64,000 bases of DNA from Rhodoluna sp. (GTDB lineage Bacteria > Actinomycetota > Actinomycetes > Actinomycetales > Microbacteriaceae). A model generated the notes under the pieces. That model saw only the letters and a list, made by a program, of their open reading frames with translations, was not told where the DNA came from and ran no database searches. Positions within the stretch are counted from its first letter, which is position 1. Each line of letters opens with the position of its first letter. The position numbers and the translations under genes are program-made. Below are positions 51,904 through 60,978 of this stretch, piece by piece. The DNA lies in the NCBI RefSeq assembly GCF_024639375.1, contig NZ_JAHEIM010000001.1, forward strand, positions 1 through 64,000, read 5' to 3'.

Positions 51904-52614
51904 ATGCCACAGAAAAAGCGCCGCGTACTGCTAAAGCTTTCGGGCGAGGCTTTCGGTGGCGGCACCATCGGAGTGAACCCTGACATCGTTGCTCAAATTG
52001 CAAAAGAGATTGCTGACGGCGCTAAGTCAGCAGAGGTTGCAATCGTGGTTGGCGGTGGCAACTTCTTTAGGGGTGCCGAGCTTTCACAACGTGGCATGGA
52101 GCGCACTCGCGCTGACTACATGGGCATGTTGGGCACTGTGATGAACGCCCTAGCCCTGCAAGACTTTCTAGAACAAGCCGGCGTGGATGTTCGTGTGCAG
52201 TCGGCAATTACCATGTCCCAGGTTACCGAGCCATACATTCCACTGCGCGCAATTCGCCACCTTGAAAAAGGTCGCGTTGTAATCTTTGGAGCCGGCGCAG
52301 GCTTGCCTTACTTCTCTACCGACACAGTTGCTGCGCAGCGTGCACTCGAAATTAAAGCCGACGAAGTTTTGGTTGCCAAGAACGGCGTAGACGGCGTTTA
52401 CTCGGCTGACCCTAAGAAAGACCCGAGCGCAGTCAAGCTAGAAAAAATTACCTACCAGGATGCCTTGGTGCAGGGCCTAAAGGTTGTTGACGCAACTGCG
52501 TTTAGCTTGTGCATGGATAACAAGATGCCGATGCGCGTATTTGGAATGCAGGGTGGAGCAAACATCACCGATGCAATCAAGGGCAAGAAAATCGGAACTT
52601 TCGTTTCGGCTTAA
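51904..52614 (+). CDS. pyrH: Uridylate kinase PyrH
   Basis: PyrH phosphorylates UMP to UDP. ATG 51904 follows AGGAGG at good spacing. The 236-residue amino-acid-kinase-fold protein has [23 protein letters not shown] and [13 protein letters not shown]. frr starts 28 bp downstream, completing the rpsB-tsf-pyrH-frr-cdsA order. Confidence 0.97.
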   Translation: MPQKKRRVLLKLSGEAFGGGTIGVNPDIVAQIAKEIADGAKSAEVAIVVGGGNFFRGAELSQRGMERTRADYMGMLGTVMNALALQDFLEQAGVDVRVQSAITMSQVTEPYIPLRAIRHLEKGRVVIFGAGAGLPYFSTDTVAAQRALEIKADEVLVAKNGVDGVYSADPKKDPSAVKLEKITYQDALVQGLKVVDATAFSLCMDNKMPMRVFGMQGGANITDAIKGKKIGTFVSA

Positions 52615-52642
52615 CTAAAACTTTTTACAACAGGAGAAAATC

Positions 52643-53203
52643 ATGATTTCAGAAATCTTGGCAACCGCGACCGACAAAATGGGCAAAGCGGTAGAAGCGG
52701 CTAAGGATGACTTTTCAAACGTGCGCACCGGCCGCGCTAACCCACAGTTGTTTCAAAAAGTGATGGTTGATTACTACGGCACTCCAACTCCGTTGGCTCA
52801 GCTTGGTCAGTTGGCCAACCCAGAGGCTCGCACCATCGTGATCACTCCTTATGACAAGGGTGCGCTTAAGGCAATTGAAGCAGCGCTTCGTGAAATGCCA
52901 AACCTAGATGCCAACCCACAAAACGATGGCAACCTAATTCGTGTGACGCTCCCAGACCTAACCGAAGAGCGTCGTCGTGAATATGTGAAGTTGGTTAAGG
53001 CTAAGGCTGAAGACCACCGCGTTGCTGTGCGCAACGTGCGTCGCAAGGGAAACGATGACCTTGCTGCACTAAAGAAGGATTCGCTAGCTGGCGACGATGA
53101 AATCTCACGCGCCGAAAAAGAACTAGATGCGCTAACCAAAACTTATGTTGACGCAATTGACGAAGCGCTAAAGCGCAAAGAAACCGAACTGCTCGAGGTT
53201 TAA
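52643..53203 (+). CDS. frr: Ribosome recycling factor
   Basis: RRF splits post-termination ribosomes with EF-G. The 186-residue protein has [22 protein letters not shown] and the C-terminal [14 protein letters not shown] region in a three-helix bundle. ATG 52643 follows CAGGAG. cdsA starts 1 bp after the stop. Confidence 0.98.
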   Translation: MISEILATATDKMGKAVEAAKDDFSNVRTGRANPQLFQKVMVDYYGTPTPLAQLGQLANPEARTIVITPYDKGALKAIEAALREMPNLDANPQNDGNLIRVTLPDLTEERRREYVKLVKAKAEDHRVAVRNVRRKGNDDLAALKKDSLAGDDEISRAEKELDALTKTYVDAIDEALKRKETELLEV

Positions 53204-53204
53204 G

Positions 53205-54062
53205 TTGAGTTCGCAGCAGGCAAAAACTGGAGGTCGAAGCCTTTCAAAATCGGTAATCGTCGGCGTGCTGCTTGGTGCTGTTTTTCTGCTTTCAGTTCTA
53301 ATCTTCAAAGAACTTTTCATTCTGCTGGCTGCAATTGCTGCCGGTGCTGGCGCCTGGGAACTTGCCGCTGCACTGCGCATCAAGGGTTGGCATGTTCCTC
53401 GAGTGCCGGTGACCGTCGGTTCGGTGCTGCTGATGCCAATTACCTACTACGGCGGTGCTGAGCTGCAGTGGCTTGGTGTTCTGGCGATTGTGGCGGCACT
53501 TGTGCTTTGGCGAATCGTTGAGCTGTTACTAGACAGCCGCTTGTATCCAAGTCAAAGCCTGCGTCTGACCCTTCGCGATTTTGCGGCATCTTCATTTGTG
53601 GTTATCTACCTGTCGCTGATGACTAGTTTCACCATGTTGCTGATGCGACGTGAAGATGGCTCAATGTGGGTTTTGGCTTTTGTCGTCACCGTTTCGATGG
53701 TCGACACCATGGGTTATTTGATCGGTCGCCAGTTTGGCCGTCACAAGCTTGCCCCAGGGGTTAGCCCAAAGAAAACTTGGGAAGGCTTGCTTGCGTCGAT
53801 CACCGCAGGTCTGGCATCCGCAATTTTGTTCAGCGTGTTTGGCTTGCACCTTTCATGGTGGGTTGGTTTGCTCTTTGGTGTCGTGCTTTTGCTTGGAGCC
53901 GTCTTTGGTGACCTCGCCGAATCTCTCATCAAGCGAGACCTCGGCGTGAAAGACATGAGCAGTGTCTTGCCCGGCCACGGTGGCGTGATGGATCGCCTGG
54001 ACTCAATCTTGCCGACCGCATTGCTCACTTACCTCTTTGCTTCGATAGTTTTGCCGCTCTAA
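53205..54062 (+). CDS. cdsA: Phosphatidate cytidylyltransferase CdsA
   Basis: CdsA makes CDP-diacylglycerol for phospholipid synthesis. The 285-residue membrane protein has about seven helices and the signature KDMSSVLPGHGGVMDRLDS near the C-terminus, plus RQFGRHKLAPGVSPKKTWEG in part. Start TTG 53205, directly after frr. The final gene of the conserved ribosome-recycling block. Confidence 0.95.
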   Translation: MSSQQAKTGGRSLSKSVIVGVLLGAVFLLSVLIFKELFILLAAIAAGAGAWELAAALRIKGWHVPRVPVTVGSVLLMPITYYGGAELQWLGVLAIVAALVLWRIVELLLDSRLYPSQSLRLTLRDFAASSFVVIYLSLMTSFTMLLMRREDGSMWVLAFVVTVSMVDTMGYLIGRQFGRHKLAPGVSPKKTWEGLLASITAGLASAILFSVFGLHLSWWVGLLFGVVLLLGAVFGDLAESLIKRDLGVKDMSSVLPGHGGVMDRLDSILPTALLTYLFASIVLPL

Positions 54063-54081
54063 GGCGCGAGAGAATAGACCC

Positions 54082-54633
54082 GTGAGTTTTTCATTTCCTA
54101 AAGAGTCGGCAAAACAATTTGGCTACAACCCAGAACAGGTTGATAGCTTCGTCGAGCTGGCTCGTCGTCAGTTCAACGATGCATCCCTAGGATTGGTAAC
54201 TGCCGATCAGGTGCGAAATACCGAGTTTGACTTGGTTGCCGGTGGCTACATTATTGGAGCCGTTGACACAGCCCTTGACCGTCTCGAAGATTCATTTGCC
54301 TCTCGCGAAATTGCGCACCAAAAAATTACTCGTGGCGATGCAGCTTTGGCCGATCGCCTGGCGCGCGTCGTTGAAATTGTTAAGGGTCGAACTGATCGAC
54401 CTAAGGGCAAAAAATTTAAATCCACCGGATTGCTCCTGCGCGGCTACAGTCGCAAGCAAGTTGATGCTCTTTGTGACCAAATAGCTCTGCATGTTGGCTC
54501 AGGAACCAAGCTGCCGTTAAATGTCGTTCGCCGCTCTACATTTAAAACTAAGAGGGGTGGCTATGTTGAAAGTCAGGTTGACGCGTTCATTGATCGCGTT
54601 GTTGATATTTTGCAGATTGAGGCCAACCGCTAG
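54082..54633 (+). CDS. DivIVA-domain repeat protein
   Basis: The 183-residue protein has at least three short DivIVA-type units: FGYNPEQVDSFVELA (residues 13-27), LLRGYSRKQVDALCDQI (about 120-136) and GGYVESQVDAFIDRVVDIL near the end. A weaker unit (GGYIIGAVDTALDRLED) lies near residue 52. DivIVA domains bind curved membrane at poles and septa. GTG 54082 is the start, with GAGAGAAT upstream. It is smaller than canonical Wag31 and lacks a long coiled coil, so it is a paralogue with an undefined division or polarity role. Confidence 0.85.
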   Translation: MSFSFPKESAKQFGYNPEQVDSFVELARRQFNDASLGLVTADQVRNTEFDLVAGGYIIGAVDTALDRLEDSFASREIAHQKITRGDAALADRLARVVEIVKGRTDRPKGKKFKSTGLLLRGYSRKQVDALCDQIALHVGSGTKLPLNVVRRSTFKTKRGGYVESQVDAFIDRVVDILQIEANR

Positions 54634-55276
54634 CTTGCTTGCATTGGTCGTGCTCGCGAGCACTAGTCAAGCAATTGCTTTTGAGGTCACACCAGCCACC
54701 GCGGCTACCTCTGTTTCGGCAACAGCCGCACTGAATAAATTGCCAATAAAAGGGCGGGCGCCCAAAACTGGCTACGACCGAACAAATTTCAGTGATGGTT
54801 GGGGCGACATCGGATACTGCGACACGCGCAACTACATTCTTAAGCGGGACCTCACCAACATCACTTGGCGCAGCAGCCCAGATTGCACTGTGGCCACCGG
54901 CACACTTCACGACCCATACACCGGCAAAGTAATTCATTTTGTGAGGGGAGTGGGCTCATCGTTAGCTGTTCAAATCGACCATGTGGTAGCGGTTAGCGAC
55001 GCCTGGCAAAAAGGCGCTCAACAACTCGGCTATTCCAAGCGGTATGCCTTTTACAACGATCCACTGAATCTTCTTGCAGTCGATGGCCCTACCAACTCAT
55101 CCAAAGGCGATGGCGATGCGGCCACCTGGCTGCCACCCAATAAGGGCTATCGTTGCGCCTATGTAGCCCGACAAATTGCTGTGAAACGCAAGTATTCACT
55201 CTGGGTCACAAGCGCCGAGAAGTCAGCGATGGCAAGGGTTCTAGCCGGTTGCCCAACGCAGAAGCTGCCTAACTAA
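54563..55276 (+). CDS. Secreted HNH endonuclease family protein
   Basis: This extracellular DUF1524-like nuclease has, after a hydrophobic N-terminus, the HNH core IDHVVAVSDAW (Asp-His), then FYNDPLNLLAVDGPTNSSKGD, AATWLPPN and a CAYV cysteine. Its active-site pattern (DHVV...NDPxNL...KGD) is complete. ATG 54563 follows AGAGGGG with good spacing but overlaps the DivIVA gene by 71 bp; TTG 54635 is a non-overlapping alternative. Likely role: degradation of extracellular DNA for nutrients. 237 residues from ATG 54563. Confidence 0.82.
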   Translation: MLKVRLTRSLIALLIFCRLRPTASLLALVVLASTSQAIAFEVTPATAATSVSATAALNKLPIKGRAPKTGYDRTNFSDGWGDIGYCDTRNYILKRDLTNITWRSSPDCTVATGTLHDPYTGKVIHFVRGVGSSLAVQIDHVVAVSDAWQKGAQQLGYSKRYAFYNDPLNLLAVDGPTNSSKGDGDAATWLPPNKGYRCAYVARQIAVKRKYSLWVTSAEKSAMARVLAGCPTQKLPN

Positions 55277-55365
55277 CTGGATGACTCTGGCACTTCAAAC
55301 CGAGCGCGGGTAAACTGGAGTTTTGCGGTTTGTGTTAACGCAGAGGCTGTTTTGAAAGGCTACTA

Positions 55366-56022
55366 ATGGGCAGACATGAGGCTTATAAGCCCCACTTGTC
55401 GAACCGTTTGGGTTCGGCCGTCGACTCAGCGCTCGCCAACACTCCTTTTTCTCGACCGAAACTCAACCTAAAAAAGCATGCCTTCAGGCCGTTGCTTGGG
55501 TTCCTTTTTTCAGTTGGCTTTATTTTGGTTTCGATTGTTGACCCTTATTCAGGCACCATGGCCAGTGCAGCCACAATTCAGATCTATAGCGATGACGAGC
55601 TCTCGCAAACCTACGGATACGCCGAGAGTCAAACAATTTCATTTGCGCGTGGTGGTTTTAACATCGTCACCGGCAACGACGCTGCGGCTATGTTCGTAGA
55701 GACGGCCGATATCCCATCCGCGGGCACCGCACAGTCATATGCATTTGCGCTGCTTAGCTCAATGAGCTTTGGTGTCGATCAGTACTCTTGCTTGGTCAAG
55801 CTTTGGCAGCGCGAATCAAACTGGCGAGTCGACGCTCATAACGCCTCATCGGGAGCCTACGGAATTCCACAGTCGCTGCCTGGTGTGAAGATGGCCACCG
55901 AAGGCGCTGACTGGCAAACCAACCCAGAGACTCAAATTCGCTGGGGTGTGAAGTACATCAAGGGTCGTTATGGCTCGCCTTGTGGTGCGCTGGCACACTC
56001 AGACAAACTCGGCTGGTACTAA
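55366..56022 (+). CDS. Lytic transglycosylase-like secreted protein
   Basis: The 218-residue protein has a basic N-terminus, one membrane/signal segment (about residues 44-66) and a C-terminal SLT-like domain: LVKLWQRESNWRVDAHNASSGAYGIPQSLPG in pieces, with Glu of RESNW as the catalytic acid, and INPETQIRWGVKYIKGRYGSP-type repeats. Such domains cleave or remodel peptidoglycan. A TAAACT -10 box (55311-55316) and GAAAGG before the ATG are seen. The stop directly abuts the next GTG. Confidence 0.87.
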   Translation: MGRHEAYKPHLSNRLGSAVDSALANTPFSRPKLNLKKHAFRPLLGFLFSVGFILVSIVDPYSGTMASAATIQIYSDDELSQTYGYAESQTISFARGGFNIVTGNDAAAMFVETADIPSAGTAQSYAFALLSSMSFGVDQYSCLVKLWQRESNWRVDAHNASSGAYGIPQSLPGVKMATEGADWQTNPETQIRWGVKYIKGRYGSPCGALAHSDKLGWY

Positions 56023-56319
56023 GTGCCACGCAGCAATCGCCCTAAGCGCTCAAAAAAAGAAGAGCCCGAAGAGCTAGATTTTTCAACCGTTAGATTTGGT
56101 TTTCGCCGCACCGAAATTAAGCGCGGAGTCGAATACACAACACAAACCACCGTGGGTGCCAATGCCGAAGATGACAAGGTATGGGTCTGCCCACATTGCC
56201 ACCTGCAGATCGCAAAAGGTGTTAGCCACATTGTTGCTTGGGATGAAGTGCGTGGCGTAGAAACCCGACGACACTTTCACAATGCCTGTTGGAAATCATT
56301 TCAGGGGCCGCTGCTGTGA
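56023..56319 (+). CDS. Small zinc-finger-like conserved protein
   Basis: The 98-residue protein has a highly basic start (MPRSNRPKRSKK), an acidic patch and a C-terminal metal-site candidate: CPHCHLQI and, 27 residues later, HFHNACW. The CxxC...HxxxC spacing suggests zinc binding. A short protein of this kind is found in other actinobacteria, often mislabelled ATP/GTP-binding; I cannot assign a function. Start GTG 56023 directly after the transglycosylase gene. The stop overlaps the hydrolase GTG by 4 bp (GTGA). Confidence 0.8.
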   Translation: MPRSNRPKRSKKEEPEELDFSTVRFGFRRTEIKRGVEYTTQTTVGANAEDDKVWVCPHCHLQIAKGVSHIVAWDEVRGVETRRHFHNACWKSFQGPLL

Positions 56320-57038
56320 GCATTGAAATTCGATCAAGCGTTGAACTGCCTTCGGTTCGTGAGGCCATAACCTTAACCACTCAAGATGGCCTAAAACTGA
56401 TTGGCGAACTGGCAATGCCTGTTGGGCGTGCTCCAGTTGCCACGCTCGTTACCTTGCACCCGTTGCCTACCCACGGCGGATTCATGGATTCCCACATTTT
56501 GCGTAAGGCCGCCAACCGTTTGCCAGAGCTTGCAAACGTTGCTGTGTTGCGCTTCAACACTCGTGGCACATCCTCACCACACGGCACCAGCGAGGGAACC
56601 TTTGGTGAAGGAATCACCGAGCAACACGATCTTGTAGCCGCATTGCAGTTTGCGAAAGAGCGTGGGTTGCCAAACCTCTGGCTCGTGGGTTGGTCTTTTG
56701 GAACCGAGTTGGCTTTGAAATATGGCTCTGACAAAGATGTTGTCGGCGCAATTTTGTTGTCGCCGCCGTTGCATCGCGCTTCGGATGTTGATTTAGAAAA
56801 ATGGGCAACCAGCGATAAGCAATTGATTGCCTTGATTCCAGAACACGATGACAATCTAAAGCCGGTCGAAGCTGCAGCGAGATTCTCATTGGTCCCGCAC
56901 GTCAAACTGATCGCGGTTGAGGGCGCAAAGCATCTTTGGGTGGGCGAAGAATCAACAGCACGAGTGCTTAACGAAATTGTGAAAGCAGTGAATCCAGCCG
57001 CTTATCCATTGCCAACCCTGTGGCAGCCAAACGCCTAA
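56316..57038 (+). CDS. Alpha/beta hydrolase family protein
   Basis: The 240-residue product has alpha/beta-hydrolase hallmarks: a strand leading to TLHPLPTHGG, RFNTRGTSSP, the nucleophile elbow GWSFG (Ser), a late Asp/Glu region and the catalytic His in KHLWVGE. This arrangement resembles the small YhhA/dienelactone-hydrolase-like cytoplasmic hydrolases whose substrate is unknown. GTG 56316 follows AGGGG and overlaps the previous stop (GTGA). Its 3' end overlaps the convergent AI-2E gene by 4 bp. Confidence 0.88.
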   Translation: MSIEIRSSVELPSVREAITLTTQDGLKLIGELAMPVGRAPVATLVTLHPLPTHGGFMDSHILRKAANRLPELANVAVLRFNTRGTSSPHGTSEGTFGEGITEQHDLVAALQFAKERGLPNLWLVGWSFGTELALKYGSDKDVVGAILLSPPLHRASDVDLEKWATSDKQLIALIPEHDDNLKPVEAAARFSLVPHVKLIAVEGAKHLWVGEESTARVLNEIVKAVNPAAYPLPTLWQPNA

Positions 57039-58087
57039 AGCGTGTCTTGGCGAGGAACAATAACCTGACGCAAAATCAGCATCACTGATGCTGCCACTGG
57101 AATAGCAACCAGCGCACCAAGAATTCCTAGAATCGCACCACCGGCAAGAGCCGCAACCACAACAACAGCACCCGGCACCTGCACCGCGCGGCTCATGATC
57201 TTTGGGCTAATCAGGTAAGCCTCAATCTGCATGTAGACCAGGTAGAAAACGCCAACAATAAGAGCCGTGATTGGTGAAACACTCAGTGCAACCAAAGTTG
57301 CAATAACCGCGGCGGTAATTGTTCCCACTAGAGGCACCAGGCCAAGCAGCAATGCGATTGCTGAAATGACTAGCGCGAATGGCACGCCGGTGACTGACAG
57401 CAAAATGAAGACGAAGAATGACTGGATGACACCGATAACAACTTGGCCCATCACATAGCGACCAACTGATTCGGCAATCTGCTCAGCCAAGTGAGCAAAC
57501 TTATCGCGACGCGAAGCCGGAACCAACGAGTAAGTCCAGCGCTTGAAGCGGTCGAGTGAAGCCATGAAATACAGCGTGAGAATCAGAATGATTAGCGCGC
57601 CAAAGAAGCCATTGAAAATTGACAGGCCTACCTGCCAAAGCCCGCCAAGCATTCCTGGCCAGTTAGCCGAGTTGCCCAGAAAATCCCCAGCGTTTGTAAC
57701 GGCTTGAGTGATGCTGCCGTTGAATTGACTGTCGAGGTTGGCAATGAATGAAAGGTTAAGAATTGAGTCAAACACCTCAGGTGCTGACTTGATGAAGTGA
57801 GCTGCCTGGCTGGCTAGGGGAGGGAACACCGCTGCGAAAAGCACTGCAATCACGGCAAGCAAGCTGGCGATCACGGTGAGAATCGCAAATTTGCGCGGCA
57901 TCTTGAGCTTCTCGAGTTTTGCAACCACCGGTTCGAATCCGAGGGCAATAAAGATTGAAGCAGCGATGTAGGTGAGCACGTTGGCAATCGATGCAATTGC
58001 GCCGCCGAGCAATAATGCTGCGAGCACACCTAGGCCGCCTAGAAGGCCAACCTGGAAGGCATTGGTGATTCTTGTATTCCCCTGCAT
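57035..58087 (-). CDS. AI-2E family transporter (PF01594-type)
   Basis: The 350-residue membrane protein has about eight helices in the AI-2E-transporter pattern: a first pair (residues 12-55), a long loop with EVFDSILNLSFIANLD, then FFGALIILILTLYFMASLDRFKR, and a C-terminal GLVPLVGTITAAVIATLVAL segment with PGAVVVVAALAGGAILGILGALVAIP in part. Family members export diverse substrates; TqsA-like function cannot be assumed. ATG 58087 follows AGAGG. Confidence 0.9.
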   Translation of the reverse strand: MQGNTRITNAFQVGLLGGLGVLAALLLGGAIASIANVLTYIAASIFIALGFEPVVAKLEKLKMPRKFAILTVIASLLAVIAVLFAAVFPPLASQAAHFIKSAPEVFDSILNLSFIANLDSQFNGSITQAVTNAGDFLGNSANWPGMLGGLWQVGLSIFNGFFGALIILILTLYFMASLDRFKRWTYSLVPASRRDKFAHLAEQIAESVGRYVMGQVVIGVIQSFFVFILLSVTGVPFALVISAIALLLGLVPLVGTITAAVIATLVALSVSPITALIVGVFYLVYMQIEAYLISPKIMSRAVQVPGAVVVVAALAGGAILGILGALVAIPVAASVMLILRQVIVPRQDTL

Positions 58088-58104
58088 GCCTCTAAACCTA
58101 TCGG

Positions 58105-59205
58105 TTAATAGCGAGAATCTGGGTTTTGCTGGGTTGGCGCTGCCAACACATTTCGAAGGTTTCGAAGGTAGACCTCAACCGATTCGCGTTCTGCCTGAAT
58201 CTTTTCGAGGGCATCTTTAGCCTCGTTGATTTTGCGCTCAGCGGCCTCTTGCGCTTGGGCAACCAATTGACGTGCCTCGGCCTCGGCTGCGGCGATGATT
58301 GCGTCGGCTTTTTTGCGGGTTGCAATCGTGGTCTGTTGGTTGATTGAAATCGCGGCAGCCTCAAGCGTCTCGGCTTCTAGGCGGGCAGCATTCGCGCGAG
58401 TCAAAGCGTTCGAAAGCTGAGCGTTCGCGTCGTCCAAGTATTTTTGGGTGGCGGCAACCGCGTGCTGGTGCTTGTCAAGATATTCAGCTTCAGCTTCGGC
58501 GCGACGTGCGGTTAGTTCAAGTTCAAGGTCGATTCGCGCCTGCTCACTGATCAGTGCATTTGCAGAATCCATGTCTACGCCACGAGCGATGTCTCTAAAG
58601 GTCATCATTTTTTGCTCAGCTAGGTTGCGTTCAACCTTGGCCTTCATCGATTCAATTTCACGCTTGGCATTGGCACGCATTTTGGCAACTTCGGTTGAAA
58701 TTGCGCCACGGATAGAGCCGGCTTCGCGAGTGGTCTCTTCTGAGATGCGAGTTGCCTCGGTGCGCGCCTGGTTAACAATTTCGTCGTAGTCGGTGCGGGC
58801 TGCGGTCATGATGCGGTCGGCTCGACGCTGGGCCTCGGCAACCAGAGAATCGTAGTAACCCTTGGCCTCGCCATGCAGCGCCTCAATCTCGGTTTCAAGT
58901 TGAGCGTGCAATTTGGCAGCTTGGTTTTTGGCCTCGGTAAGCAGGGTGGCGGCCTGGTCTTCGGCGGTGCTCAAAATAAGAGCTGCACGAGCGCCCACGC
59001 CTGAGTAAGACGGGGTGCCAGCCTCGGCCACCAAAATATCGGCTTGCTCGCGGGCGGCACTGGCTTCTTTTAGTTCTTGTGCCAATTGAGCGTTTTGGGC
59101 CGAAAGGCGCATCAGGTCTTTGCGAAGGTCGCGCAGGGCGTCTTCAACCGCAGCGCGCTCGTAGCCACGCATGACTACGGGGAATTCGGTCTCTTCGCCA
59201 GACAA
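58105..59205 (-). CDS. DivIVA-like long coiled-coil protein
   Basis: The 366-residue protein has an N-terminal MRGYERAAVEDALRDLRKD stretch similar to the DivIVA membrane-binding motif (about residues 12-30), then an almost continuous Ala/Glu/Arg/Lys coiled coil to residue 350. It resembles FilP/Scy or Wag31-type polarity scaffolds of actinobacteria. Start TTG 59205 has GGAG at good spacing. It precedes the AI-2E gene by 17 bp and is divergent from the membrane/lipoprotein fusion gene. It is a candidate polar-growth or cell-shape protein. Confidence 0.85.
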   Translation of the reverse strand: MSGEETEFPVVMRGYERAAVEDALRDLRKDLMRLSAQNAQLAQELKEASAAREQADILVAEAGTPSYSGVGARAALILSTAEDQAATLLTEAKNQAAKLHAQLETEIEALHGEAKGYYDSLVAEAQRRADRIMTAARTDYDEIVNQARTEATRISEETTREAGSIRGAISTEVAKMRANAKREIESMKAKVERNLAEQKMMTFRDIARGVDMDSANALISEQARIDLELELTARRAEAEAEYLDKHQHAVAATQKYLDDANAQLSNALTRANAARLEAETLEAAAISINQQTTIATRKKADAIIAAAEAEARQLVAQAQEAAERKINEAKDALEKIQAERESVEVYLRNLRNVLAAPTQQNPDSRY

Positions 59206-59280
59206 GGACGGCTCCTAGGCACTTCGGTAGAATGAACAGGGCAATTCCGCCCTTGGCAAGTTTACCCGATTGGATATCGC

Positions 59281-60978
59281 ATGCGCTTTCTGATTGCTGC
59301 TGCGCTATTTATGATTTCGGTGTTTTTGCTGCTTGGTGGTTTGGCTCAGCGCACTATCTGGGCGCCACCAACAGAGATTCGCCAGTCAATCGAGGCCGAT
59401 TCCGCTTCGGCGCTGGTGTTGATTCCCAATTCGGTGCTCGAATCTCACCCGGGCACTCCAGTTCTTGAGGCCAACGCCGCGGGCCAGATTTTTATGGCCT
59501 CAGGTCGCGAATCCGACATTGTTGCCTGGATTGGCAACGCGGAATATCTTCAGGTGGCCGCTGACCCAAAAACCAAGAAATTGGGGCTCGAAAAAAATCT
59601 TGGCGTTAGAAACTCGGGCAGCCCTATGGGTTCAGACCTTTGGCGCACCGAGCGCACTGGTCAAGGCGCTGCAACTTTGAAACTTAACCCAGCTTTGGAT
59701 GGCGCCGGGCTGTTGGCCAGCGACGGCTCATCCTCTGCGCCTCAAAAATTTGAGCTTGTTTGGCGATTGCCAGTAAGCAATTTTTGGTCGAATGCCTTGT
59801 TGATTGGTGGCGCTGCATTCTTGCTGGCCGCAATCATTTTGAACACCATCGCCTACAACGTGATGCGTCGCAAGCGTGGCCCAAGACGTCGCACCCCAAG
59901 TGCGCCTAAGCCACCGCAGTACCGACCAAAGAAGAAAGCGAATGCGGCACCTGTTCGAGGCCGCCGCTCGGTTCGTCGAGCCAAGATTGCGCTCCCGGCT
60001 TCGCTAACAATTCTGGCGTTGCTCACCGGTTGCGTTCCTGCTTCATCGCAATCACCGAGCCCTTCACCGTCAGCTAGTGGGGCCGAGGTTCCACCTGCAG
60101 CAGTGACCTATCAGCAGATCAAACGCATCCTTGCCGACACCGCCCAGGTTGCCGCCGATGCAGACCTGACCTCGGATAAAAAAGTCCTGAAATTCCGTTT
60201 CGCCGGTGCCGCCCTTGAACAACGCACCGCTCACTATTTGTTGCGCACTCGATCAACCAAGGTTGAAGCGTTGCCAGCGATTGTTGCCAAACCCATTTCA
60301 TTTAGCCTTCCTTCGGCAACTGCTGGTTGGCCACGCGCAATCATGGCCGTAACCGATGAGGCGGGCAATGCCCTGCCACAAATGTTGGTGCTAGAGCAGC
60401 AAACACCGCGAAGCCCATATCTGCTTTGGTACAACATTCGCCTGATGCCGGGTTCAACGCTTCCAGAAATGCCAGCATCTTCTGTTGGTGCAATTCCGGT
60501 CGAGTCAAACTCGCTGTTCCTAAAAATGCAGCCTAAGGATGTAGCCGTGGCATACGGTGACGTAATCAACAAGGGTGCCAGCAGTCTTAGCTCAGCACTA
60601 TTCAATCTCGACAAAGACGAGTTCTACAAGCAGGTTTCGGCTAGCCAAAAGAGCCAGGTGGCAAATCTAAAAACTGCCAACATGAAATTTGTGCACTCGC
60701 TTGGCGACCCAAATGTAATTTCTCTTGCTACTTCAAACGCTGGCGCGTTGGTTGCGGTCTACATGAAAGACACTTACACGATTCGCCCCAAGAAGCGCGG
60801 TTCTGCAGTGGCAGTCACCGGTCAAGAAAAAATCATGTTGGGCGCAGATGGTTCAACCACTGGTGTTCGCTCGGTTTATGGCGACATGCTGCTGTTCTAT
60901 GTTCCAGCGCTAAGTGATGATGCTCAGGTTAAGTTGCTCGGCGCCACCCAAGGTCTAGTTAGCGTGCGTGGTTTGTAG
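59281..60978 (+). CDS. Membrane protein with internal lipobox (apparent fusion)
   Basis: The 565-residue protein has two parts. Residues 1-200 have an N-terminal membrane segment, an extracellular stretch and a second segment at about 171-192, followed by a very basic Arg/Lys/Pro region (193-235). Then comes a second hydrophobic stretch with a lipobox, LLTGC (Cys251), and a Ser/Pro-rich linker to a globular C-terminal domain of about 300 residues. This looks like a membrane protein joined to a lipoprotein. The family is not recognised. TAGAAT at 59228-59233 is a candidate -10. Its stop overlaps the thioredoxin-like gene start (TAGTG). Confidence 0.78.
   Translation: MRFLIAAALFMISVFLLLGGLAQRTIWAPPTEIRQSIEADSASALVLIPNSVLESHPGTPVLEANAAGQIFMASGRESDIVAWIGNAEYLQVAADPKTKKLGLEKNLGVRNSGSPMGSDLWRTERTGQGAATLKLNPALDGAGLLASDGSSSAPQKFELVWRLPVSNFWSNALLIGGAAFLLAAIILNTIAYNVMRRKRGPRRRTPSAPKPPQYRPKKKANAAPVRGRRSVRRAKIALPASLTILALLTGCVPASSQSPSPSPSASGAEVPPAAVTYQQIKRILADTAQVAADADLTSDKKVLKFRFAGAALEQRTAHYLLRTRSTKVEALPAIVAKPISFSLPSATAGWPRAIMAVTDEAGNALPQMLVLEQQTPRSPYLLWYNIRLMPGSTLPEMPASSVGAIPVESNSLFLKMQPKDVAVAYGDVINKGASSLSSALFNLDKDEFYKQVSASQKSQVANLKTANMKFVHSLGDPNVISLATSNAGALVAVYMKDTYTIRPKKRGSAVAVTGQEKIMLGADGSTTGVRSVYGDMLLFYVPALSDDAQVKLLGATQGLVSVRGL

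Noticed and set aside
55277-55365. c-di-AMP (ydaO-type) riboswitch upstream of the lytic transglycosylase gene
   Set aside because: The gap is only 89 bp with no recognisable aptamer motifs; too short for that class.
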